DNA from: Hetaerina americana
Taxonomy: Eukaryota; Arthropoda; Insecta; Odonata; Calopterygidae
Assembly: GCA_022747635.1 (NCBI GenBank)
Contig: JAKTNV010000042.1
Location: forward strand, 1,252,501-1,316,500
Direction: 5' to 3'
Length of the DNA: 64,000 nt
Shown here: piece by piece, positions 10,678-22,330 of the stretch
How positions within the stretch are numbered: the first letter of the stretch is position 1
How the letters are laid out: every line of letters starts with the position of its first letter
Made by a program: the position numbers and the translations under genes
Notes under the pieces: generated by a model
Seen by the model: only the letters and a program-made list of their open reading frames with translations
Told to the model about the DNA's origin: nothing
The model's database searches: none

Positions 10678-10886
10678 TTTCCCTCCCAGCATTCCCTCCA
10701 CACCTCCCCTCCACACCTCCCCTCAACGCCCATAACTCTTTCCCCTCTCCTGATCCATAGCATATTTTCAGTCTCTCTTGAAGAAGGCCCCTGAGAGGGC
10801 CGAAAGCTCGAACAATTTACCGTGTAAGTGTTCTTTTATATGTGTCTATTCTTTTCTATTTGTGTTATGTTGTGTCAGCCCATTAT
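10114..10886 (+). repeat. Right arm of PLE inverted repeat
   Basis: Reverse complement of 8891-9664, one base shorter. Differences seen include Arg CGA at 10283-10285 (TGA in the left arm), tttt at 10552-10555 (five in the left arm), a silent base in the HANSHN stretch, and one base in the G/C tandem near 10724. Confidence 0.95.
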
Positions 10887-10919
10887 TGTGCCGCTCGTGT
10901 GAGTTTTTCCGGACAATCG

Positions 10920-10987
<68 letters not shown>
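10920..10987. repeat. (TA)n microsatellite right of the PLE
   Basis: About 34 TA dinucleotides are visible directly. It is separated from the right PLE arm by 33 bases (10887-10919) that have no counterpart on the left side. Confidence 0.97.
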
Positions 10988-10989
<2 letters not shown>

Positions 10990-11007
10990 TATATTTATAG
11001 TTGATGT

Positions 11008-11245
11008 GATAGTCCAGGGAAAGAGCGTTGGACTACTAATCGGAGGGCCCAGATTGGATTCTTGTGAACGCCGGTAGGCACACATTACTTCAAACAAGTT
11101 GCATTATTTTTCGTACCAGATCTTCCTGGGAAAACATAGGTGGTATAGGAAAGCGATCTGTCCCCTACCCTGACGTGTTTATTTGACACGCTGTTGGGCA
11201 TGGTATTGGGTAAACTCTACCTGTACCTGTCAAACCGACCATCGG
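11008..11245 (+). repeat. tRNA-derived SINE-like repeat, family B, copy 2
   Basis: Ordered similarity to 5497-5727: agtccaggga, ggactactaat then cggaggg, a decayed B-box-like agattggattc, cttcctgggaaaa, gcgatctg, cccctaccctga, tgttgggca, tattggg and acctgtacctgtc. It lies about 20 bases beyond the TA tract. Confidence 0.65.
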
Positions 11246-12030
11246 GTTGATTAATGTGTTTATGGTTTTCATATGTTATTACGCCCTGCATTTTTCAACA
11301 TTTATTTATTTCTCTATGCTTTTCCTTTTCATGTGCTGCACCCGTCCTCTGACCGTTGATGACATGTATTTTACGATTGTGATCTGACTTGTGTCATATA
11401 CAGGTAAGCAAAAATTTCAACAAAAATTGCGGTCATTTTAATTCAATGCGAGGGTTTTAAAAATCTACTTCATCATTTTGAACCTCATGCATACAATGTT
11501 TTGTTGTTAGAGTGAAGGCAAGGGCAGTTTATAAACTAGTTATTCGGAGATTTTATTCAGTCACCAGAATTTTAGGTTCTTAATTTGATTCTCAAGCTGA
11601 AATATTATCAGCGCAGTTAGTCAATTAAAAATTTATTTAAGTTTTCAACTTGGTATCCATGGCATAATTTGCCTTCCTTCTCGTTAATTCATTTTAATTT
11701 TTTGATGCCTCACTCAAAACTCGTTAAAATGTAAACCAGCGTTGCATCAGTCGTCCATGGGAACGCAAAAGTTAACTATCAGCAGTATGAACAGGACACT
11801 GATTTTTTTATTTCGATATCCCAGACATATTTTCGACGGAAAATTCCTTCGAGCTGATACTATATGGAATAGTTACCGTGGCTATGGAAACCTTTTTTGT
11901 AACTTTTCCACCTCCCTCACAGAAAAAGAGTTTCGTTGAAAAAAAAGTCTTGCCATTCCGGTCATCGCCTTAAAGGGCGGCGGAATCGCTAAATTTTTGA
12001 TAAACTGCCGGCCCCCGGGATTCCATTCTT
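11246..12030. other. AT-rich noncoding DNA
   Basis: No gene or repeat recognised. Confidence 0.6.
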
Positions 12031-13100
12031 GCGTTTCCAGGAAGGGAGGTGGGTAATTTCTACGGAAATCTTCGAGGAGAGGGGTTTCGGGGGGGCTGGG
12101 TAGGGGGCGAGGGCGCGTAAACGGGTAACCGGGAGCGATTAAAGGCATAAATATCCTCCAGCGGTCTTTTTAAATCCGCGCTCGCACCTTATCACCGGAA
12201 TCGCCCGTCCCGGGGGCAGTAATTCCTTCCCACATCACACTCCGCCCCGTTCGATGGGCGAAGGGGAAGGAGCAAAGCCTGGAGTTTTGCCCCATTCGAT
12301 TTTTTCTTCCTTTTTCTTCCCCCCTTATTTCTCACTCTGTCCTTTCCCTCCCTCCTCCCAGTCTCTCTCCCTCGTTCCTTCCCATCACCCCCCCTCCCCG
12401 CAGCCCTTCCCCGGAAAAAGGGAATTCGTTTTTGTGACAATTTTAACGGCGCGATATCCCTTCTACCATCCAGAGCAGCCGTTGCAATGCCTCCAACCCA
12501 TATTTCTCCCTTCCCCTCCTGTCCCACTCCCTTTCTCCGACTCCTGAAACACCCCTTATGGCTCTAGAAATGGCCGTGATGTAGCACCACCCGCCGTCCC
12601 CATGCCCAACTTCTTCCCTGCGAAAAATCCCCTCTCTCCACCCCATCCACCCCTTCTCCCTCCCCTGCCATCCCTCCTCCCTCCCTTACCACTTTGCCCC
12701 GCAGCGTGCTTCGGTTCGCCATTCCTAAAACCCCACCCTTCCCTCTCTCACACATCTTCCACCCTTCCCTCTCTCACACATCTTCCTCCCTTGCCCCTCT
12801 CCCTAGCCGCAAGTCGAACCTCGCCGCGGTGCGATTCTCGCACTTATTTTCACCGCCCCTGGTTCTCCGTGCCCGGCCCCTCTCAGATTGTGTCCGAGTC
12901 GGTTGCCCCGCAGTATCTCTGCCCCTTTCCACTATTTTGCGGAAACTTATTCGACGCCTACAGAATAAAACGAAGTAATTCCCCTCAGGCCCGGTGTGCT
13001 CCCTCTCTCTGGTGGGCCTTAATTCATGCTCCCTGCGTCACCATCTCGTGGTCGCGTGTTACTCTTATTCCCTTCGCACTCCAGCACTGGAGTTTAGTAA
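12031..13100. other. Pyrimidine-rich block, no credible gene
   Basis: From about 12250 to 12900 the + strand is dominated by C and T (tccctccc-type runs), opening long frames on both strands. The translations are Pro/Ser/Leu or Gly/Arg/Glu-rich and low in complexity, so I do not call them genes. Family A or B repeats were not seen here. Confidence 0.6.
12735..12786. repeat. 26-bp tandem duplication, two perfect units
   Basis: The unit starting acccttccctctctcaca is repeated without change at 12735-12760 and 12761-12786, within the pyrimidine-rich block. Confidence 0.95.
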
Positions 13101-14530
13101 ACTGAGTTTCAAAGCGTGTCTCATCTAATATTAGTATGAGGGCAATCGCTATCGAAAGGTTTCTGACTAGCTGTTTTCGCGGTGAGTTGGAATGTGCGCA
13201 AAGATACTGATATTGTCGTTCAACCGGCTGTATCTAGTGAGGATGACAATACTTATCGAAAAGGTCAAGAGAGAGAACATTTCTTGTTTTTTTTTCGAGA
13301 TAACTGCTGTTTTCAAACGTTCCCACGAGGCATGTCTCGTTTTACGCTTGTCCTCCGATTTACTCCCGCTCTCGGCTTGCTCTTTAAAAAGTTGGTATAC
13401 CTCAAATTTATAGTTATGCAGTAGTATACGCCTTTATGCCATATCACCTTTGTTGAGCGGTTAATTATTCAACGGATTAGCATTACCTTTCATGAAATTT
13501 ACCGGATGTTGAAGTATAGAATATGCGTTCTTCTAGGTTGGTACATTATTTTTTAAATTATCATTTTAAGATCGACTTAGTTTCGTTTTGAAAAAGTATC
13601 CTATTGTTGTTTTGTCTAATTTGATCATTTGATAAAAATATATTTCAAGTAATTATTTACATATTTTAGCATGTTTTCTAATCTAATGTAGCTGTGGATG
13701 TAGACAAGTTTGCCGTAGTTGGTCTAAAATTTGAAGACTATTACTACTGTTGATATCCGAAACTTTTGTCCGAATGATTTTTTAAGAAACCGCAAGAGAT
13801 TGATTTACAATTGAATTTTTGTGAGATTTACAAACATCAGGCATAAAGTTGAACACCAATGTTCTTTCCGAACATTTCTAATCCCAACGGCGTTGTATCA
13901 AATGACTCAGCGTGGCACATCAGGGAAAATTGAACAAAGGGGTATACAATCGTTTGATTTGGAAAGAAGGAATTTAGGCGAGAAGCCGGTCAAATACACA
14001 GGTTGTACCAAACTATGTGGCATGCAAGAAAATGAATTTAGTACTCGTCCCATTTTCATGTTGTATGTATTCGTTGTCTTCGTACACACATTTTACTACG
14101 TTGATATCAGCCACAAACAATAAAGGACCTTATTCACGTAGGCGTTAATCCGTGCTCCTAGCTTCATTTGTTAAATTTTGGAACTGCTTTTTGTCAATAT
14201 TGGGTACAGCACACACATTTCATTAATGTCCTCTCAGATTGATTTATGAAGGGCGTGTTGAGGAACAAGAAGTGCCCTTTTGCAGATTACGTTACATTCA
14301 CTGTTTTTAATGCTTACTTACAAATTGATTCAAGATCTCAAATAATAAAACAAGACTTAATGTTCACGGGAACGCCATAAATTCGGTAAAAATCTTTAAT
14401 TCTAGTAGAGAAAGACATGGGCCTCAAAGTTAACGGAGCCAAATACTACGTCTTACCCTCTTTGAGTGAGTTCAAGTGTAAGCATATGAGCCCGGTGTCG
14501 AAATTAACTCCGTGTTTGAATGTGGCTCAC
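13101..14530. other. AT-rich noncoding DNA
   Basis: No gene, RNA or repeat recognised. The longest frame (13821-14123) has no recognisable motif. Confidence 0.55.
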
Positions 14531-15420
14531 TTAACCCATTATTTGTTCTCTCCCGTCTTATTTTAGTCAAGTGTGTCGCGCTGTGGCGAAGGAGAATTCC
14601 GACGGGGTGAACTCCGCAGCTGGCTTAAAGAATGGCGCCCGCGGGCGAAGTGCGTTGCATGCTAAAGCAAGGGCGTAAATCAAGGATGCTCTTCCTCCCC
14701 CTCTTGCTCCGAAATTAGTTTTACGATGCACTCGAGTATCTCAGTTACATCGCGCGGTAATAAGCCGTGCGCGGCAGGCATGCAACGGGAGCAAAACGAG
14801 AGGGTGAGGGATGCTTTTGTGCTCCCACGAGACGAGCAGGAGGGTGGGATTGGGAGAGGGAGGGGGAGCCTAGCCTCGGGGTTCGCGTGGGAACTCTCTG
14901 AGAAGAGGGAGGGAGTGGGCCGTGCGAAGTGGTTTTGATTATGAGGAGGGTCGAGGGTAAGAAGGAAAGGCAGGCAGGAATAGGGGGTGCGTGCGTGGGT
15001 GGAAAGACCTACTGGGAATTGGAAGGAAGCGAGCGTGAAGGACGGCAGAAAGCTGGAGGGAGGAGGTTTTCTTGGGGGGCGTGGGGGAGGAGAAAACTAG
15101 GAGTGTGGAGGAAGGTTTGGGTTGAGAAGAGGGAGTTTGTAAGGGGTGGCGGTTGGCGTCGAGTTTGTGTAAGGGGACCACTGAGGATGGCGGCGTGGAA
15201 GGGGTGCGGGGTAGGGCGGGTTGAAGGAGCGTAGGGGTCTGCAATGGGTTGGGGGATGAGGTGGGAGCTTGAAATGGGGTCGTGGAAAAATGGTCGGGGA
15301 GTGGTGTTCAGTGGTCGGTGGAATTGGGTGGGAAAGGGCGTGGCACGCGGGGCGTTCCTCTCCCGGTCGCCTCGGGAGAAAAGGTTGGCGGGGAGGGTAT
15401 CGGAGGAAAGGTGTGCCATA
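14531..15420. other. CpG-bearing then purine-rich block
   Basis: 14560-14790 is CpG-containing and of higher complexity. 14800-15420 is strongly G/A-rich on the + strand. Long frames on both strands are low-complexity by-products. No gene is supported. Confidence 0.55.
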
Positions 15421-16730
15421 GGTTTGGAAAAAAAATGTAAACACCACTCGCCTGATGTGTCGTTGGCCTTGATCCCTTACATAAAAAAGAACGTTCCTTT
15501 TAAGGTTAGATTGCATTTCTTGCCTCCTTTCTCAAACATTTCGCCTTTTTCTCGCTCCTTATATCTTTTTATCCCCTCCCTTGGACGGCTTTTGTGATCT
15601 CACGCCTTACTGTATTCGAATAAAAATTAGGACTGCCGTAATTTACACCCCCTCCCCGTAAAGTATGTCTTGTTTTGTTCTTCTAAATTTGCTTACGGAG
15701 AAAGAAAGGTTATTCAAGACTTAGGTCTCAGTATCATGTTGCTACTGCATTACCTGCCGGTTTAATTTCTTGAAGCTTGGTTATTAAAACCTGTAGATCG
15801 TTATCAGAATCGTTGAGGTTTTGAAATGTTATGAAGTTGCTAGTTGAGTCATGATAAAGCATGTAATACATGTATCAGTGGTCAACAGTTTTAGAAGATA
15901 AATTGGGTATTTTGTTTACTGAGCATTAGGAAATACGAAATCGTCATCAAGCAGGGATTCCTGTTTCCGTGGTATTAGTAACAGCTAGAGCTGTCGTAGA
16001 CGACTCTCGCAGCCAGCTAACGAGCATTAAGCATGTATTGGCATCACAGCCGTTCAACCGCTACTGTCTTTGCTGTGTCTCTAATGTAGTAAATCAATGT
16101 TAGTATTATTTGTGAGTTATAAATCTGGCAAAATATCTGCAAGTGTGTGTTTTCATGTCATTAAATACCATCTTGTGCATTATATCTGAGAACTGACCAA
16201 AGTTGTTGCAGGAAGGTTTTGATAGATGAGTTAAGATTTTGGAAGATGACTCCGTTAGAATTGAAAATGTAATTAATTCCAAATATTTCATTGGATGTCT
16301 CTTTAGCGATGATTTTGAAAATGAATAATGAGCTCCATTGTACTACGGTATAATAGGTCATAGTAATGAAATCCGACGGGTTAATTGTAGATAGAACTAA
16401 TGCATTAAAAATATAATTTTTCCCACGGTCGATATGGGATCATAATAATGTTTTCCGACTACGCTAGAGGTGAAAAATATTTGGTGTCAAAAGTAGCCTG
16501 GCGTTTAATTACACCCTACCCCACACCATGGCGGTGGCTTGCGGGGTAACATGTATGAATGTGAAGTATTAGAATCCTTCCAAGTTCGGCATGAATCATA
16601 TTGTATCTGTTGTATGAAGCGCATTCTGATAAACTTCACTGATATGTTTACGCAATGTCCTCTTGCAGTGTAATAATACAGTTCCGCAATGCATTGCGTG
16701 TTAGACTTCAGATGATCCTTAGACATGCCA
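15421..16730. other. AT-rich noncoding DNA
   Basis: No feature recognised. Confidence 0.6.
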
Positions 16731-17170
16731 CTCCGGAGCTTCGGAGAACTCCTTCCCCTGCATTAATGCCCCAAAAATGCCCCCTCTCTGTGGAGGCGAG
16801 GAGGGATTTTGTTTACGGCTAGCTGCGGTACCGCCCGCGCCCAAATAAGTGTTACTCTGCTATTAGAGCATGTCGCGCCCTCTTCTTTTGACCGTGGTGA
16901 GATCATAGCGTTGAGTTATCGCCTGACCTGAGGGGATATGGTTTTTTCCGTCTGCGGCACGCGCAAAAACCCAAAATAAGAAAAGGGCTTCGAAGTGCTT
17001 TATGCTGTAGGAAGTTGAGATTTTAGAGGAGAGAATAAATCGCGACCAGGGTTGGCGCCAGTGGGGGAGGAGGGGAAGGGGGTGGGGGGGTGTTAAGACG
17101 TCCGTCCCGCTGTGACCGCATCGTCTCATTTTGCTTTATCATCGTTTCACACTGACCGTCGTCGGCAAAG
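16731..17170. other. Higher-complexity GC-rich segment
   Basis: CpG-containing and neither low-complexity nor coding-like. It stands out from AT-rich flanks and ends with a G-run cluster. It could be regulatory, but no specific site is supported. Confidence 0.3.
17063..17090 (+). other. Potential G-quadruplex sequence
   Basis: Runs of 5, 4, 5 and 7 G are separated by loops of 1 to 4 bases, which fits the canonical quadruplex pattern. In vivo folding is unknown. Confidence 0.55.
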
Positions 17171-18720
17171 GAAAAGTAATACTTTCCGCCCTCAGCATGT
17201 TTTCGGGATCCCCTGATAAAACATACATCCTTCTTTCTTGCGTTATTACGACGATGACGGTGCCTTTATTAGCTATAGAGCCCTTGCTACCGGAAATCAA
17301 GGTACATACCTCTACACCTGCACTGGAAAAAATAACTCTAATATCATGCAGAGGGCTGTATGATGTTGAACTCCCGCTCTGTCGTAAATACTACTGTCTA
17401 CAACTGCATTGATCTTCTTGATGATCCCAACTCGATTTTGATTAATCCTTTCGGTATTTACGAGTAATTATCTGAAACAGTGCGCGGAACTTATTTGGTG
17501 ATACTCAAATGCATAATGTATGACGCACATTGTTCCATTTTATCTTCTAAATTTGCCTTGGTTACAACATCGCATTATTCGATGGATTTTCTCACAAAAT
17601 TTTTGAGTGAAGATTAATTTTTCTGGTTGTATTTACGAAAGTAGTGTTACGTTATAAGGTGAAGCTGTTAAATTAAACGGCTGAGATTCATCTTTGACCC
17701 CGTACTCGAAACTATATAGAGCTCATTCTTATGTAATTAAGGCATTTACAGCTTATTATCTGGATAAGAATGTTTATGGAAGACGGAAAGGTGAAGATAA
17801 AATTAACAGTTAGCGTTATCGTCGTACTAGGAACTCGATTCAATATTTGGAGTAATCCAATATTTTTGTCATCCTTCGGCAAAGACAATTTTGTCGAATG
17901 TTTTGATATTTTTGTGAAACATGTCAGCGAAGTTACCATGGTAAGCAACGGGTCCACGTAATCACTCGAGAGCCCTTGGTTTACGAATCCACCTTGGGCA
18001 AGACGTTCTGCATTTCATCTGCTGGTTCTGCTCCGGCGTGTGCGCGTGGGCAAAGAAAAAATAATCCATATGCTCACGGAATCCTTAGAATACGGAATAC
18101 CACAAAAAATAGTACTCTTTAAATTAAAATCCATCGAATTCAGGTTCCGGTTCCTAAATCTACCGTAAAGTCTATCTAAGCCTTGTAGTCGCATCAATGC
18201 GTACAATTACGTCCCAGGATATAATTGAACATATAAGGGACTGCGAAGCAAAGTTGTTTCCTCAGGCTTTCTGTTGTGAACTAGCTTATCAAAAGGTCGA
18301 AAGGAGCAGCTCACGTTACGCGGATTGCCTCTTAAAATTCCCGTTTTATGTCTTTAATCTGGATTACATTTTACGATCATGTGGTAATCATAAATTCTCA
18401 CTTGACGGGGTAGAAACTAGTTATTCGTCAGCAGTCTCTTCCCTGGCCCTTCCCCCCTCCACGATAACGAATTCGATCTTACCCGTGAAAAATTTAATAT
18501 TTCTAATTTCTTATAACTCTGCTGTGATTAAGAGTATTACTTAAGGGATTTTTTACAGCCGTCAAGGATTATTGTGATGCCCTGCGTGAGGAACGGTAAT
18601 TGTCAAGACACACATTCAACGAAGTAGAGACGACAAACCTTCCCCATTTATTATGGACATTGAGGAGGCACTCGCCGATAAATCCACGTTGCGAGGAGCA
18701 TTCCAGGGCGAAATGTATTA
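17171..18720. other. Noncoding DNA, no feature recognised
   Basis: Mostly AT-rich. The frame at 18197-18544 has no recognisable domain. Confidence 0.55.
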
Positions 18721-20560
18721 TTATTCTTTAGGTCGTTCATAAACAGCGGTTTTTCGGGTGGCGGCCACCTGTCTCAGACACCAGGGACTACGAGGGCGTG
18801 CGCATCCGAGGAGGCAATTATTGTCATGCCTTGGCTCTCTCATATATCCTAGTTGCCGCTCCGTAACCTTGCAAAAAGCCTCCTTAACATCATCCCCCGG
18901 GGTACGTCCTCCTCCAACACCTAGATCACTCCTAAACCCCGGGGAGACCGCGCCCACCACCCCCCGCCGCCTGCCGCCTTGTCCCCTTCCTAACCCACAA
19001 CCGCCATCGCACCGCCACCTGCAGCTCCTCCAGCCTCAGGGGTCCCCTGGCGAGGGAGGGATGGGCGCTCGCTTTGGTGTCGACGACCCATCTGCATGCG
19101 CCCCTCGTCCTGTGCGAGTGTGATTGCGGGAGTGCTCTCCCTCACCCCCGGACGGTCCGGAGAGGAGGGAGACCGAAGGAGGACGTTTATTTCTTTTTAT
19201 CGCGGAGAGTGCAAGAGAGTGGGCGGGTGAGGGCGCGAGGTGTCGGGGCGGATGAAAGGAAGCGGCGAGATGGGGTCGGGAGGTGATCGCGAGGCAACGG
19301 GGGGAGTGGGGGGATGGTTTGCGGTATGCGGATGGGTCCGAGTGCTCGCATCTCGGGGGCGATGGGAAGCGAGGCGGCCGGTATTGGGGTTTTTTTCGGG
19401 AGAAGGGACGACGCCCCGGAGCGGAAGGTGGATGGGCTCGGGTAAGAGGGCGGAGTGGCTGTAGGGGGCCTCTGCCGCTGACGCCGACGGGTTAAGGGGG
19501 CGGGGGATATGGCGAAGGAGGAGTGATGGCGAGGGATGAGTAGTGGTAGTAGAGGCGAGCGATGGTGGAGAAGTGCGCGCGTGGAGGAGGTCGTTGGATA
19601 TGAGGGACCTTATATATAGGGCGACCGGTCGGGAGAGTTTTTTTTAAAGGTGTCGGGCCAGAGGATGGAGAGAGAGGAGTAGTGTAGTCATGGAGCCCCC
19701 ACTTATATTCCAATCCCACTCTCCCCCTCCGCGCCCTCCACACCCTTCCTCTCGCACCCCTCCTCGACTTCCCTAGAACTCAAGGGGTTGTTGGATAGGG
19801 GGATGGATGGATATTTGTGCGCCCAAGGAGGCTCTAGAAGGGGATCCGAGTTTCGGAGTATAAGGAAGCGGAAAGGATAGGGCCGCTTCTTCAAGTGGTT
19901 TTTCTCTCTCCTCCCTTGGCTTTTGCTTCCCTCTCCGCTCACGAGTCTCGCTCTCTTCGGGGACCGCCCTCCCTCGCCGCAGCAAAACCTCCCCTTCCCC
20001 TCCCTGCTCACCTTAAACCCCTCGCCAGGCTATGACCTCAGTAATGCCCGTGGTATTTTCTAGTCTGCCGTCTCTAGAGCCATCCGGTGCGTCGTATTTA
20101 TGCCTCCGAGAGAAAACATTTGCGCTCAACAGTCCATCCCCATCGTGCGGGCCTCCCCTCCACATCTTCTGCCCCCCCCCCCCTACTCGTCCATGAGCAC
20201 CCCCTTGATGGGTTTTTGTGGTCTTTCTCACTTCCGCCCACCGCTCCCTCTCCTCAACGACGCCCATTGCTTTTCACGGAGGAAAGCCGAAGAGGGCGGC
20301 TCGCCTGAATTGTTTCACTCCTTTCTGTTTTTATGCTCTCAAAGTTCCAAACGTTTTATTTTCGCTCGTTGCGGGGAATGTTGCCTTTAGTACCCGTCTC
20401 GGCGCTGCCATTTGTTTTTATTTAATTCTGTTTTGTTTTTGCGAACGGGGTCATCGAGACGCACCGGAACCTCGGTTCTTCCCACCCCCCCCACCGCCCC
20501 GCCCTCCGTGCCGGTTTCCATCATCGTGTAATTTTCGTTATGTCAGTGCTCGTTGGCGAG
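18721..20560. other. GC- and CpG-rich region, no gene recognised
   Basis: One of the GC-richest parts of the window. It is CpG-rich around 18890-19480, purine-rich around 19040-19640, and has C-runs near 20170 and 20480. A TATATATA string sits at about 19611-19618 within GC-rich sequence. With no transcript or downstream frame to support it, I do not call a promoter. Long frames on both strands reflect composition. Confidence 0.45.
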
Positions 20561-21796
20561 GGTAATGAAAATTTTAACATAAAAAAATAAATGCCTGGGT
20601 CATAAATTTAAATGTCATCCGGTGTATTTTGTAATTTTAAGGCAAAATTTTGTCTCACTCTTTTTGGTTCATCTATACTATTGCTCATTTTTTGTCCTTT
20701 GAAATTTTAGAGCTATCAGGTATATGCATAGCAGCGTCTGATGGTGAAAATGCTTCAAAGCAATATTATTTACATAACATTGACATGAATTAACTGACGT
20801 TTTGATTACTTTAAATTTTGTCGCATACCTCTTTCAGTGTTTAGCAAGTTAATTTCCGGATATTCATTCAATGTTCTTTTTATTAGGAACTCTATGGAGT
20901 GCATCATTCATTGCAAATTCATGGACAACTTTCATACTGTCAAACAGGAGTCTCTCTCTCTCGAATTTTTCGATGGAGGTTGTAAAATAAAGGGGTGGTT
21001 AATCACTGGGGTTCCAGCGGAGATCTAAATTTCACTCCTTAGAAATGTAGTGCAAACCTTGAAATTTACATTGATATGTAAGTTGACGTTTAATTTTAAC
21101 CTCCTTCCCTACTTAGTGAATTGTATACTTCACATTTTTTATTTCCATTTTGAGAAGATGCGTCAATATTTGAGGAGAGCGGGAGACGTCGTCATCCATC
21201 TTCTCTCAAGGGCTGGAATCCTAGCGAGGGTTCAAGTTCTATGTTCTTGACTGCTCTTGTGGCATCACCCCTGAGATGTTCAAGTAAAGCGCCTTTCATA
21301 ACACCTCAGACGATTCATCTGTTTTAACTTGAAACATTTCTGTATTTTCTGAATTTGGCACGATCGTCCAACTGCTCAATCTGTAGTGTATTGGCAATTT
21401 TTTGTGGTATCACCATATTCTGCATCAGCTGGTGTACTCTTTCATTTTCTCGAATAGTATCGGAGTTTATTAGAGTTCTTCTAGTTGACTATCCGAAGAA
21501 GTATTGCAAGAGATTGATTTGTAAGTCAAATCGATAGAGAGGCAAAAATATGGCATTCTCCGTTTCATGAAAATGTAAAACATATGGCCCGCTTAATCAT
21601 ATATTCATATTATCATTGTAGGCATTTGCCTCGTTTCCACTGATGTTGTTGCAAAGGTGCAACCTCTCATGTGATCATTGTGTCAGTAAGTTTTCCCATC
21701 TCTAATTTCAGAATAATTACTCGATTTTCGGATGCATGTTTGGTTCTGAAAATAGGTACCTCGGTGGCATATTTAATAAAACCATTCACTTGCAGT
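20561..21796. other. AT-rich noncoding DNA
   Basis: No gene recognised. Around 21227-21237 the string ggttcaagttc resembles a pol III B box, but I could not find an A box or a repeat partner. Confidence 0.5.
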
Positions 21797-21930
21797 CAAT
21801 TTCAGAGTGCAAACATCATTCGCCTGGTCAAGACAAATGACTTTTACACTATGAAATTATTGTATTGAAATACATATTAGCGGATTACTCCGTTAAAGTT
21901 GTTGTCGCGGCATTTCCCGTATATCTTCCA
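21797..21930 (+). repeat. Family A SINE-like repeat, copy 2
   Basis: Matches copy 1 read on the minus strand: ggtcaagac, ttttacact, aattnttg, tacatattagcgga, actccgt, then tcgcggcat and tcccgta. The tRNA-like head has decayed: cattcgcctggtc stands where copy 1 has ttcgaattccggtc. Confidence 0.75.
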
Positions 21931-22330
21931 ATTTAACGCTTATCAATTATCAAATTTTATAATTTGCTACTACCATCAAGCTCTGCACCGACGGCGGCTC
22001 CAGGCAGTCTCGAGTACAGACCCTCAATCTTACTCGTGCGATATCATGATGCGGTTTGACTCATCCCTTTGCAATATATGTCTGTGCCAATTGAGGAAGG
22101 CAAGATGCATTTGAGCCGCATACTTCATGGACAAAATAATTAAACACGGCATGAATGTAATTCCTATTCGTAGTCGGTGGTTGAGGCCAACACGCGAGTC
22201 GAGCTCGATTTCCGAGATACGCGTCAATGTACCCGAGGAGAAGAGTAGTAACTGAAATCCTTTTTCTTCTCACCACCCACGAGAATATTCCCTTCGTTTT
22301 GTTTTGATTCCAGACATCGTGTTTTCCCAA
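21931..22330. other. Noncoding DNA, no feature recognised
   Basis: Mixed composition. Minus-strand frames extend across it without recognisable domains. Confidence 0.5.

Larger units (their letters stand above)
8891..10886. mobile_element. Penelope-like retroelement with head-to-head inverted copy
   Basis: This is a PLE composite. A minus-strand PLE fragment runs from 10113 down to 8891 and encodes the reverse transcriptase C-terminus, a linker and a GIY-YIG endonuclease. Its 5' end is joined to an inverted, shorter PLE fragment on the plus strand (10114-10886) that begins partway through the same protein. The arms 8891-9664 (774 bp) and 10114-10886 (773 bp) are reverse complements with about five differences found by eye, so they are over 99% alike. 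The 449-bp spacer 9665-10113 occurs once and holds the reverse transcriptase part. PLEs are retroelements that pair a telomerase-related reverse transcriptase with a GIY-YIG nuclease, and truncated and inverted copies are typical of them. Both copies are 5' truncated and neither encodes a full reverse transcriptase. Confidence 0.88.

Noticed and set aside
19605..19640. TATA-box promoter in CpG-rich DNA
   Set aside because: TATATATA is palindromic and no initiator or downstream gene supports a direction.
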